Source: a virus
Length of the DNA: 47,807 nucleotides
Virus record (IMG/VR): IMGVR_UViG_3300004463_000594
Location: 1 to 47,807 of that record
Direction: 5' to 3' (one strand)
The translations under genes were made by a program, and so were the position numbers. Under the pieces are notes generated by a model. That model had not been told where the DNA came from. It saw only the letters and a program-made list of their open reading frames with translations, and searched no databases. This document shows, one piece after another, positions 25,955 to 32,533 of the stretch (position 1 is the stretch's first letter; every line of letters begins with the position of its first letter).

Positions 25955-28900
25955 TTACCGCCCGACCAGAGCGCCAACCTTAAGTTGTCTTGCGCCAGTC
26001 ATGCACACATAGCGCGTGTCATCGCCGCAATTATGAACTATCAATCCGTTATTGACAGTTAAGGCATAAGTGTGCTCGACCTCAAGGTTGAAGACATCGT
26101 TCCGTCCGGCCTCCTCGACGGAAACAACCACGGCATCGACCTCGTTGGGACGCAGAGTCGTCGGACCTGAGGCAAGCGTGTCCCCCAGAGAGTTCTCCGC
26201 CTCGACCCAGCCGCGCTCCGTGGTCAGGATAAGATGCTCCGGCGTGCAGATCACGGAGCGGCCATCACGCGTCGTGACCCTGATGGTCTGGACATTCTTG
26301 CGGGTTTGGCGGCAGCCCCAGAAAATCATGTACTGGCCATCGACCTGGATCACCTCACCGACCTTGCCGACCAGATCCCGGATCTTGATATCTCCGTCCC
26401 TGGTCTGGACCAGCGTGTTCCCGTGCAGGCAGTGGTCCTCCGCGGTCGTATCAATATCGTCGAAATCGGTCTCTGACCTTTGCAGCACCGGCACCGTGCG
26501 CAGCCAGTGGTGACAGGACTCGAACACCCACAGCCCCGGCTTTTCCGGCCGGTCTGCGCGGGCGTTCTCCAGCATGTCCCGCATCTTCTGCCAACCGCCG
26601 ATCCGGTTGTTGTCGGCCGGGCTCATGATCAGGTTGTGGCCGCCCTCGGCTGCCCCCTTGCGCATCTCGTCATAGATGCTCTCCCGGCCGAGCTTGGAAT
26701 AGATCGAGGGATCAGCGACACAGCCGGAGAAACGGTAGCCGGTGGAGCGATGCGCGATGCCTTCACCGAGCGCCAGGTTGGTCAGCCGTAGTCCTTCGTT
26801 CGGAACGATATCTCCGCTCTTGGTCTTGGCGACGGTATACCACTCCTTGATCCGGATCAGGGAGCCGCGGGGAAACGTGAAGCCGTCCAGGTCGGGGACC
26901 GGGTTGCCGTCCGAGACGGCCCAGATGCCGAGACTGGCCGGTGCGGCTGAGCCCCAGTCGAACGAGCGCCGATAGCCCCAGGTCGTCGGAATATGGAAGG
27001 GCGTTAGGAAATGGATGTCGGGAACAATCAGGTCGTCGAAGAAGCCGCCTGCGACGATGTCCCAGTCTCCTTTCAGCCAGGCATTGACCAGGGCCGCCGA
27101 GCCGGTGCCGCGCAGACGGGCAGCATAGGTCGGATCGTTCTTCATCATCGCCGTGTTGTCTTCGAGGCGACTTGGGATGTAGATGCGAAGCTCTCCGGTT
27201 TCCTCGTCCTTGATCGGCGTCCAGCCCTGCGGTGCGGGGGAGATGAAGCGGGCTTTGACCCAGGAATTTCCGCTGACCCAGATGAAGCCGTTCTGGCGAA
27301 TGATGAAGCTGTGGGTCTCCGGAACTCCAATGCAGTAGACCTGCCCCTCAAAGTCCAGCATCTTCACGGCCTCCGCCGTGATGTGCAATTCAGCCTTGCC
27401 GGACTCATCAAGCCGGGATTGCTGACCCCGGCTGCTCAGGACTCTCGGGATGGAAAAGCCGGAGCCGAGTTCGTTGAACGGCTTTAGGGAGATCTTGTCA
27501 GAGTCCTGATGGCTAAGAACACCAATCCTGTGGTTTGGCGTGCAGACCATCGTGATACCGTTCTGGGAAATGGCGGCCATCATTCCGGTGTAGTGGGATT
27601 TGTGAACCTGACTGGCCTCGGACGGGATGATTTCTCCGTCTTTCGTGACGGTCATTACAGCGTCGCCGACTTGGAAATCCTCGATGTTTTTCCAACCGGA
27701 CGGGGTCAGGACTTCACCATAGGGAACGCAGTGGCCTGAACCACCCGGATTACCGGTCATGATTAATTCAACCGGCGCTCCTTTTGCAGAGCGGAGCGTT
27801 CCCCTCATGCGATTAATTGCATCTGGGGTTGACCAGTTTGTCACCTCTTCAAACACCAAAAAGCTATTTTTGTTTATAATCCTATTTTTGGTGACATAGT
27901 GATTAGCATCTGCTACAGTCAGATCATAAACAACTTGAGGTTCACATGGTTCAAAGACTGCCACGCCATGACCGTATGGCTGCAATATATTCCGATGTTC
28001 ACCAGTATAGGGATGGGCATACGATACCGGATGGGTATGGTTATATTCTGGAATATAATCCTCTTCATCCTTATAGAACTGCTTCTGGATACGTAAGGCA
28101 GCATCGACTTGTGATGGAAAGAAAGCTTGGGCGTTTTCTTCTTGAAACTGAAGTGGTTCACCACGAAGATGAAGATCCAGCAAACAACGATCCCGGCAAC
28201 CTGAAACTGTTTGCCTCTCAAGCAGATCACATGCACTACCATCATCTCCAGGATGCCGCCTGCTATGACGCAGTTGTGATTGAACGGGTTCGACAAGCTG
28301 CCGCAGATCCGAAGGTAACTCTGGTAGGTCTAGGTATCTCTGAACCAACCATTCGGAAGATATGCCGGATGTATGGGATATTCTGGAAGCGTGCGAATAA
28401 GGCTGACTTGACAGAGGATCAGGTCCGTGAAGCACTACTGGGCAGGACAACCGAGGACGCGGCCCTTCTGCTGGATGTCCATCCTCAGACACTCTACAAC
28501 CGCTTTGACCATCTTCTGGATAAACGGAATTCCCCAGGCTTTCTCGATGAGCATCGAGAAGAGTTATGTAAGATTGCCAAACTTCAGGGAGTTTCCGTTG
28601 CGGCTGATATGTTTGGGACGAGCAGGAAGGTACTTTATGATGCTCTGAAGCGCTGGGGTGTTCGTGAAAACCTTGAGTATCAGGGGAAAAGAGATCTGAT
28701 GTCCCGCAAGGATGAAGTTCTGCGGCTAATCCAGGAGCATGGCTACACCAAGGCGACGGAGATGTTGGGAAAGTCGAAGAACGCCCTTCGGGAAGCTGTG
28801 AAACGCTGGTCAGAACAGGGTGATCTACCGGATGAATTTGCTCACCTAGCTTCTCCCCGGAAGAGTCGAAAACTTCAACCCGAACGCATTCCTTCAGACC

Positions 28901-30040
28901 TGGGGTAACCGTTGCTGTAACTGGCTTCGGTCCCTCCAGAGTCATAACAAAGTCTCCGACCTGAATGGTCTCGATGGGTCTGTATGATCCATCGGCCATC
29001 AGGACCGGGGTTCCATGAGCCACACAGTAGCTATGCCCCTGGTACTCCTCTGTGGCGGCAACGTCCCACAGATGGCGTAGCTTCAAAACCGCACCATTTG
29101 GAAACACCCACGTCGCGTCCCCCTTATGATACGTGGCACCAAGCGGCGGAAAAAGAGAACTGCATCTAGCTTGAACTTCTTCTAGCTGTTTGAAGCGGCG
29201 TCGAAAAAAAACCCCTTTGGCATCGGCGCCGTATCTGTTGGCGTGCTGCAACCATTTGCCAATAGCGCCGTCCGTGTTGTGAGTGATTATATCGTCATTG
29301 GCGACAAACAGGCCGTCCTTGCTATCAACCTTGATGCACTGGGTCAATGCCAGCCCGTCGTAGACGATAGACTTGATGGAAACCCAGAGATCCAGGGACT
29401 CGACCGGCAGGGAGACTTCCTGCCGGTCGTCCATTAGGCTGCGGATATAGTCGGTGGTGACGGTCAGTTCGTTCATACCGACGCGCATGCGCCAAAGGTG
29501 TCCGCGCGAGGCCCTGACGGTTCTGCCATCTACCAGCGTGATACGGAAGACATCCTCCATGCCCTGCGGGTAAACACCGATCACCCGAATGGCAACGCCG
29601 TTCGGCCCGTGAACCTCGTCACCAACCTTGATCTCCCCCATAGCCCGATATCCGGTAGGGGTAGACACCATCTCCATTAGTGGTAATGCCTTCCCACCGC
29701 CTCTCGCTCCGCCAAAAAATATCTCAGGAAACGGGCAGGACAGCAAGGCGAACTGAGGGCCGGGGGTGCCGTCCTCCCGGTACTGCGGTGCCCAGACGGC
29801 GGTATGGTTCTTGGATTGCGCCGCCCTTTCCTGATCCGGCCCCTTGGGCTTGGGCGGGCGGCCCACCGGGCGGCCGGTATTGCGCTTTTTCTGATACTTC
29901 TTCTGGTACTCCCGCATGTACTCCTTGCGCTTGCGGTAGCGGCGTTGCTCCCTGGTCAGTTCCGGCTCGTCCTGATGTGCCGTGGCGGTATCTGCCTGAT
30001 CTTGGGAATCAGGCGTGTTCGTGATCTCTTCTTCCGACAT
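25955..30040 (-). CDS. terL: terminase large subunit precursor with four inteins
   Basis: ATG 30040 (MSEEEITNT) is coupled TGATG to the upstream gene; the frame stays open for 1361 codons. N-terminal about 110 residues are basic with an AT-hook-like RPVGRPPKPKG (58-67). Terminase motifs are split by inteins: Walker A GGARGGGK (110-117) then T256; FPNGAVLKL (313-321); Walker B FLVFEE (727-732); coupling motif MTGNPGG (761-767); nuclease acidic residues D1028 (SFDWGS), D1110 (VADPS) and D1340 after EDH. Inteins occupy 118-255, 339-725, 771-925 and 1204-1337. Exteins join to 547 residues, the usual TerL size. TerL is the ATP-driven packaging motor and headful/cos nuclease; splicing would be needed for activity. 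Confidence 0.9.
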   Translation of the reverse strand: MSEEEITNTPDSQDQADTATAHQDEPELTREQRRYRKRKEYMREYQKKYQKKRNTGRPVGRPPKPKGPDQERAAQSKNHTAVWAPQYREDGTPGPQFALLSCPFPEIFFGGARGGGKALPLMEMVSTPTGYRAMGEIKVGDEVHGPNGVAIRVIGVYPQGMEDVFRITLVDGRTVRASRGHLWRMRVGMNELTVTTDYIRSLMDDRQEVSLPVESLDLWVSIKSIVYDGLALTQCIKVDSKDGLFVANDDIITHNTDGAIGKWLQHANRYGADAKGVFFRRRFKQLEEVQARCSSLFPPLGATYHKGDATWVFPNGAVLKLRHLWDVAATEEYQGHSYCVAHGTPVLMADGSYRPIETIQVGDFVMTLEGPKPVTATVTPGLKECVRVEVFDSSGEKLGEQIHPVDHPVLTSVSQLPEGRSSTFPTSPSPWCSHAPGLAAELHPCGTSDLFSPDTQGFHEHPSASEHHKVPSCSSQTYQPQRKLPEVWQSYITLLDAHRESLGNSVYPEDGQSGCRVSEDGHPAEGPRPRLSCPVVLHGPDPLSSQPYSHASRISHTSGISSEWLVQRYLDLPELPSDLRQLVEPVQSQLRHSRRHPGDDGSACDLLERQTVSGCRDRCLLDLHLRGEPLQFQEENAQAFFPSQVDAALRIQKQFYKDEEDYIPEYNHTHPVSYAHPYTGEHRNILQPYGHGVAVFEPCEPQVVYDLTVADANHYVTKNRIINKNSFLVFEEVTNWSTPDAINRMRGTLRSAKGAPVELIMTGNPGGSGHCVPYGEVLTPSGWKNIEDFQVGDAVMTVTKDGEIIPSEASQVHKSHYTGMMAAISQNGITMVCTPNHRIGVLSHQDSDKISLKPFNELGSGFSIPRVLSSRGQQSRLDESGKAELHITAEAVKMLDFEGQVYCIGVPETHSFIIRQNGFIWVSGNSWVKARFISPAPQGWTPIKDEETGELRIYIPSRLEDNTAMMKNDPTYAARLRGTGSAALVNAWLKGDWDIVAGGFFDDLIVPDIHFLTPFHIPTTWGYRRSFDWGSAAPASLGIWAVSDGNPVPDLDGFTFPRGSLIRIKEWYTVAKTKSGDIVPNEGLRLTNLALGEGIAHRSTGYRFSGCVADPSIYSKLGRESIYDEMRKGAAEGGHNLIMSPADNNRIGGWQKMRDMLENARADRPEKPGLWVFESCHHWLRTVPVLQRSETDFDDIDTTAEDHCLHGNTLVQTRDGDIKIRDLVGKVGEVIQVDGQYMIFWGCRQTRKNVQTIRVTTRDGRSVICTPEHLILTTERGWVEAENSLGDTLASGPTTLRPNEVDAVVVSVEEAGRNDVFNLEVEHTYALTVNNGLIVHNCGDDTRYVCMTGARQLKVGALVGR
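26030..26431 (-). mobile_element. TerL intein 4 (class 1 mini-intein in the nuclease motif, 134 aa)
   Basis: Precursor residues 1204-1337. Cys1 start CLHGNTLVQT; block B ICTPEHLILT; block F NDVFNLEVEHTYALT; C-terminal LIVHN followed by Cys+1. No endonuclease insertion is visible between the splicing blocks. The insertion splits EDH from CGDDTRYVCM, i.e. the last nuclease acidic motif of TerL. Confidence 0.9.
27266..27730 (-). mobile_element. TerL intein 3 (class 1 mini-intein after the coupling motif, 155 aa)
   Basis: Precursor residues 771-925: starts CVPYGEVLTPSGWKNIED, block B MVCTPNHRI, block F GQVYCIGVPETHSFI, ends WVSGN then Ser+1. The penultimate residue is Gly rather than His. No endonuclease domain seen. 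The flanks TGNPGGSGH and SWVKARFI join to a typical terminase coupling region. Confidence 0.88.
27891..27919 (+). promoter_or_regulatory. extended -10 promoter-like sequence for the HNH gene
   Basis: GTGACA, a 17-base spacer, then TACAGT with a TGC extended -10, ending 26 bases before the HNH ATG. A separate perfect TATAAT lies at 27875-27880. Both are antisense to the intein 2 C-terminal splicing codons. Confidence 0.55.
27946..28908 (+). CDS. HNH homing endonuclease, antisense inside TerL intein 2 (320 aa)
   Basis: GAGG five bases ahead of ATG 27946 and the promoter-like sequence just upstream support it. HNH_3-type domain residues about 45-100: ASGYVRQHRLVMERKLGR (46-63), VVHHEDED (70-77), NNDPGNLKLF (80-89), ADHMHYHH (93-100). 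Then several helix-turn-helix repeats of the DNA-binding type found in such nucleases: near 125-145, 165-190 (TTEDAALLLDVHPQTLYNRF), 215-240 (GVSVAADMF) and 265-290 (YTKATEMLGKSKNA). Base composition is more AT-rich than the surroundings. It would cut terL lacking the intein, promoting homing; target not known. Confidence 0.88.
   Translation: MVQRLPRHDRMAAIYSDVHQYRDGHTIPDGYGYILEYNPLHPYRTASGYVRQHRLVMERKLGRFLLETEVVHHEDEDPANNDPGNLKLFASQADHMHYHHLQDAACYDAVVIERVRQAAADPKVTLVGLGISEPTIRKICRMYGIFWKRANKADLTEDQVREALLGRTTEDAALLLDVHPQTLYNRFDHLLDKRNSPGFLDEHREELCKIAKLQGVSVAADMFGTSRKVLYDALKRWGVRENLEYQGKRDLMSRKDEVLRLIQEHGYTKATEMLGKSKNALREAVKRWSEQGDLPDEFAHLASPRKSRKLQPERIPSDLG
29276..29689 (-). mobile_element. 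TerL intein 1 (class 3 mini-intein inside Walker A, 138 aa)
   Basis: Precursor residues 118-255, between GGARGGGK and TDGAIGKW. First residue Ala118, not Cys or Ser. It has the class 3 triad: Trp in block B (H181-L-W183), Cys235 in block F (ALTQCIKV) and Thr253 at G:5 (IITHN), the mechanism where the block F Cys replaces residue 1. +1 residue is Thr. No endonuclease domain. Confidence 0.85.
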
Positions 30041-30492
30041 CAATAGTATCCAAGGAATGGGATGATGCGTCCCTGGAGGGTCAGCATCGGCTGGAGCAGG
30101 GCGACGATCTCTCCCTCTGCCTGGACGGAGATCAGGGAAAAATCGAGATGGGACAGCTTTTCCGCGTCGGCCTCGTTGGTCACTTTGGCGATCCGCAACC
30201 GGGCGCCGTTGGGAAAGTGCCAGATACCGCCCCGGCGCACGGCGGCGGCCTGGGGCAGGTAGTATTCGCAGGCCAGGTGCATGTTGGAGAAGCTGAGAGA
30301 GGTATTGGCCGCCAGCAGGACATGGGCAGCGGGATCACCGTTGCCGTGCTCGATGATGGCATCGAACGCGGTGATGCAGCGGCCCCACGGAGTATCGACG
30401 CGCTGCTTGCCAAGCCCCGGCCAGCGGGGAGTTGCAGAAGAACGCTCGAACGTATTGCGCCGGATATTGGTTCTACTGAACGGCAGACTCAA
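30040..30492 (-). CDS. TerL ATPase-domain-like protein lacking the P-loop (150 aa)
   Basis: TTG 30492 overlaps the upstream stop as TTGA; GGGGGAG precedes it. Its second half (about 85-150: GGIWHFPNGARLRIAKV, then EADAEKLSHLDFSLISV, QAEGEIVALLQPMLTLQGR) matches the TerL segment around FPNGAVLKL and Walker B, but the acidic Walker B pair is replaced (SVQAEGE) and no Walker A is present. It ends overlapping the terL start (TGATG), so it is co-translated with TerL. Similar to 25379..25873; perhaps a packaging regulator or small-subunit-like partner. Confidence 0.7.
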   Translation of the reverse strand: MSLPFSRTNIRRNTFERSSATPRWPGLGKQRVDTPWGRCITAFDAIIEHGNGDPAAHVLLAANTSLSFSNMHLACEYYLPQAAAVRRGGIWHFPNGARLRIAKVTNEADAEKLSHLDFSLISVQAEGEIVALLQPMLTLQGRIIPFLGYY

Positions 30493-30854
30493 CGCTCCCC
30501 CCTGGAATCCGGTTTGATGCTCTCTTTGGCTTTCTTGATCTCATCATCGGTGGCGTCCTCAATATTGATCAACTTATCGTCCGCCTTCTTGATGCTGGAA
30601 AGAAGATCGTCGAGCTTGATTTGGACAGCACGCTGATCACGGTTATTCGCACCTTGGATGAGAAACACCATTATGAACGTCACCAGCGTGGTCCCCGTAT
30701 TCGCCCACAACTGCCACGTGTCAGAAAATCCGAATACAGGGCCGGTCGCTGCCCATACCAGAACTGCGACGATGGCAAGGATGGACGCCTGCCAGCTTCC
30801 GGTGATCTCCGCGGCCTTGCGGGAGACTGAGGAGAACCAGTCCCGAACCTTCAT
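30489..30854 (-). CDS. low-affinity iron permease-like membrane protein (121 aa)
   Basis: ATG 30854 overlaps the IscB stop (TGATG), with CGGAG upstream. Two membrane segments at about residues 22-42 (ASILAIVAVLVWAATGPVFG) and 49-70 (WANTGTTLVTFIMVFLIQGA), then DQRAVQIKLDDLLSSI and a charged tail; this matches the PF04120 iron-permease pattern (W-NTGTT-TF-MVFLIQ then a KLDEL stretch). In bacteria that family is of uncertain transport role. Its original upstream neighbour was probably terS, since removing the IscB element would restore terS-permease spacing. Confidence 0.8.
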   Translation of the reverse strand: MKVRDWFSSVSRKAAEITGSWQASILAIVAVLVWAATGPVFGFSDTWQLWANTGTTLVTFIMVFLIQGANNRDQRAVQIKLDDLLSSIKKADDKLINIEDATDDEIKKAKESIKPDSRGER

Positions 30855-32227
30855 CAAAAACTCCGTGCGGAAACCCGGCCGTTAACGGCCGGGAGGAGCA
30901 CGGGCGTCAAGTCCAGGGATTGAGGGGAGTAGGTATAGCCGTCACTGCGTGCAAGCACCTTGCAGAAGCGGTGGGCGATGCCTTCGACGGTGGTGTGGGG
31001 CATTTGGATGTTGAAGTTGCCTGAGGAACGGACGGCGGCGCGACCGGTGTAGGAGCCGGCTTTTTTGCCGGTTGGGACAGTAGCTCGGATCAGGTCGCCG
31101 GTGCGGACGCCGTGAACGGTTTTAGTTCGAGGCAGATAGCCACGGGGGAAGCCGTGTTTGTTGACGCGGGTTCGCTGGTAGGAGCCGCGGCCGGTGGCCT
31201 TGATGGCGAGCGTTTGCATCTGCCAGTTCAGCAGGGTGTCGACGGTCCCGGTGCAAGCGGCATCGAGGGCGTGGGTCTTCGGTACGCCGAGGCGGGACCG
31301 GTTCCACTTGGTGCGGCCGCCGCTGGATGTCTCGACCGGTAGTCCGGTTAATCGGAGTTGGCGGACCAGGCTGTTGCGGGTGGCGTTGACGGCTGCTGCG
31401 GCGGCGAGCGGCTTCTTCGCGGTAGCGAGGATGCGCTTGAGCCGTTCGGGATCGCGTTTCAGGAAGTCCCGGACGTCCTTCGAGCCTTTGCGCCGGTTGC
31501 ACTTTTCGCAGGCGAGGCACAGGTTGGAGATGCGGTTGGAGCCGTTCTTTGCCCGAGCCTGGATGTGTTCGATCTGGAGAGGCAGGTGTTCCTTGTCGCA
31601 ATAGGCGCAGCGGCGGCCCCATTTCTCCAGCAGGTATTCACGAACCTCGTAGCCGGCCAGCGTGCCCTGCTGGTACTCGATGCCCGAGATGTTCGGGTTC
31701 TCAAGCAACTGCATATCGAAGCGAACGCTTTCGACCGTGATGGCAGTGACAGGAACCAGCCGGCGGTAGTGGTTTGTCCAGGAGATCAGGTTGTCGCAGC
31801 GGGAGTTCAGTGAGGGCGGCAGCCAGCCGGCGAGACGGGTGCGGTTGTCGAACCGGGGCTGGCGGTAGCGCAGGTTTGCCGAACGCCGGCGACCGCGGTA
31901 GTTGCCCCGCTGGATCATGTGTTTGCGGACAGCCTTGCCGCGATGCTCGATCTCGGCGAGGTGGAGGACGTGCTGGGCCTCCTCGTCCTCCCGGACGATG
32001 GCGACGCCGCTGGTGGTGGCGCCGGGATCGAACTTGAGGCGGACCGGCTGGAGGGATGAGTTCTCCAGGGTTCGATCAACCAGGCGGATGGTGTAGGGGT
32101 TGAGACGGTGGACGCGGGCCCTGCCTTTGTCGAGCAGTTCGCGGGCCCGTGCCGGATGACAGGGCATCAGAGGCTTCTGATGCCTGTCGAGGACGAAGAC
32201 GCGGGATTGGGTTTGTTTGGTCTGCAT
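30854..32227 (-). CDS. iscB: IscB RNA-guided nuclease (457 aa)
   Basis: Start MQTKQTQSRVFVLDRHQKPL at 32227 begins the PLMP domain (residues 9-50, VFVLDRHQKPLMP then LLDKGRARVH); a longer upstream frame is the non-coding RNA region. RuvC I: LKFDPGATTSGVA with D67; an Arg-rich bridge helix near 105-123 (RGNYRGRRRSANLRYR); RuvC II: ITVESV with E166; HNH domain about 205-248 with CAYC, IEH (219-221), SNLCLACEKC; RuvC III: THALDA with H319 and D322; C-terminal TAM-interacting part. Family enzymes use an omega-RNA to cut DNA. All key residues appear intact. Confidence 0.92.
   Translation of the reverse strand: MQTKQTQSRVFVLDRHQKPLMPCHPARARELLDKGRARVHRLNPYTIRLVDRTLENSSLQPVRLKFDPGATTSGVAIVREDEEAQHVLHLAEIEHRGKAVRKHMIQRGNYRGRRRSANLRYRQPRFDNRTRLAGWLPPSLNSRCDNLISWTNHYRRLVPVTAITVESVRFDMQLLENPNISGIEYQQGTLAGYEVREYLLEKWGRRCAYCDKEHLPLQIEHIQARAKNGSNRISNLCLACEKCNRRKGSKDVRDFLKRDPERLKRILATAKKPLAAAAAVNATRNSLVRQLRLTGLPVETSSGGRTKWNRSRLGVPKTHALDAACTGTVDTLLNWQMQTLAIKATGRGSYQRTRVNKHGFPRGYLPRTKTVHGVRTGDLIRATVPTGKKAGSYTGRAAVRSSGNFNIQMPHTTVEGIAHRFCKVLARSDGYTYSPQSLDLTPVLLPAVNGRVSARSF
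30874..30893. repeat. 20-bp palindrome at the right end of the IscB element
   Basis: Perfect palindrome CCCGGCCGTTAACGGCCGGG, inside the last IscB codons and 20 bases from the permease start. It resembles the palindrome at 32514-32533, as expected for end hairpins of an IS200/IS605-type element. Confidence 0.65.
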
Positions 32228-32516
32228 GGTGCTTTGTGTTAGGCGGGTTACCCCGCTCACTGATTGCTCAGGTGACGGTATCAGCCCTGGCGGGGCTGTA
32301 CGCTCCTCTCGGGAATGTTGGGCAGCAGCCGTATGCGCGCCGTCGTTTCGTGCGTTCCCAGGCTTGTCTGCACGACGCGCTCGAAGAGCCCGGGGCTGAG
32401 GAGGCACCCCGGGGTCCGTCTTTGGCTTACTGCTCAACGTAGTCACATCAACGATGCCCTTCTCTGTGACTTTCCCTGGTCAACGTAGGCTTGAACTCCT
32501 TTCGGACTTCAAGCCT
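32228..32516 (-). ncRNA. candidate omega-RNA of IscB
   Basis: The roughly 290 bases directly upstream of iscB on the same strand have no credible protein and fold strongly: a 9-bp stem AGGCTTGAA/TTCAAGCCT (32508-32516 with 32487-32495), AGTCACA/TGTGACT, CCCGGGG/CCCCGGG, nested CGTCGT/ACGACG and CGTGC/GCACG stems, CAGCCC/GGGCTG, and a GCGGG-GTAA-CCCGC hairpin at 32243-32256 ending 15 bases before iscB. This layout, with the RNA before iscB and the guide at the far 5' end, matches known omega-RNAs. The guide would lie just above the first stem, in terS-derived sequence. Confidence 0.75.
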
Positions 32517-32533
32517 GGCCTTTTAAGGCCGGG
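32514..32533. repeat. 20-bp near-palindrome at the left end of the IscB element
   Basis: CCTGGCCTTTTAAGGCCGGG, matching the right palindrome (30874-30893) in 16 of 20 positions; it overlaps the terS TAA. Confidence 0.6.

Larger units (their letters stand above)
27866..29026 (-). mobile_element. TerL intein 2 (387 aa) hosting an antisense HNH gene
   Basis: Precursor residues 339-725. N-terminal splicing part: CVAHGTPVLMADGSYRPIET, then VGDFVMTLEG and block B IHPVDHPVLT near 402-411. C-terminal part: VVYDLTVADANHYVTKNRII and terminal NKN before Ser+1 (penultimate Lys, not His). The stretch about residues 412-690 is Ser/Pro/His/Glu-rich, unlike any endonuclease, and is the antisense reading of the HNH gene at 27946..28908. 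Insertion lies just before Walker B (GHSY to SFLVFEEV). Splicing competence of the version with this long insert is inferred. Confidence 0.85.
30874..32533 (-). mobile_element. candidate IscB element between terS and the permease-like gene
   Basis: Bounded by the two related palindromes, containing iscB and the RNA region, with no TnpA transposase visible. The left palindrome overlaps the terS stop codon; the right lies in the C-terminal iscB codons. Exact ends are not proven; the IscB stop itself falls about 20 bases beyond the right palindrome. Confidence 0.6.

Noticed and set aside
32228-32446. N-terminal extension of IscB
   Set aside because: The extra 73 codons are Arg/Pro-rich and cover the folded RNA region; the PLMP domain begins at 32227.
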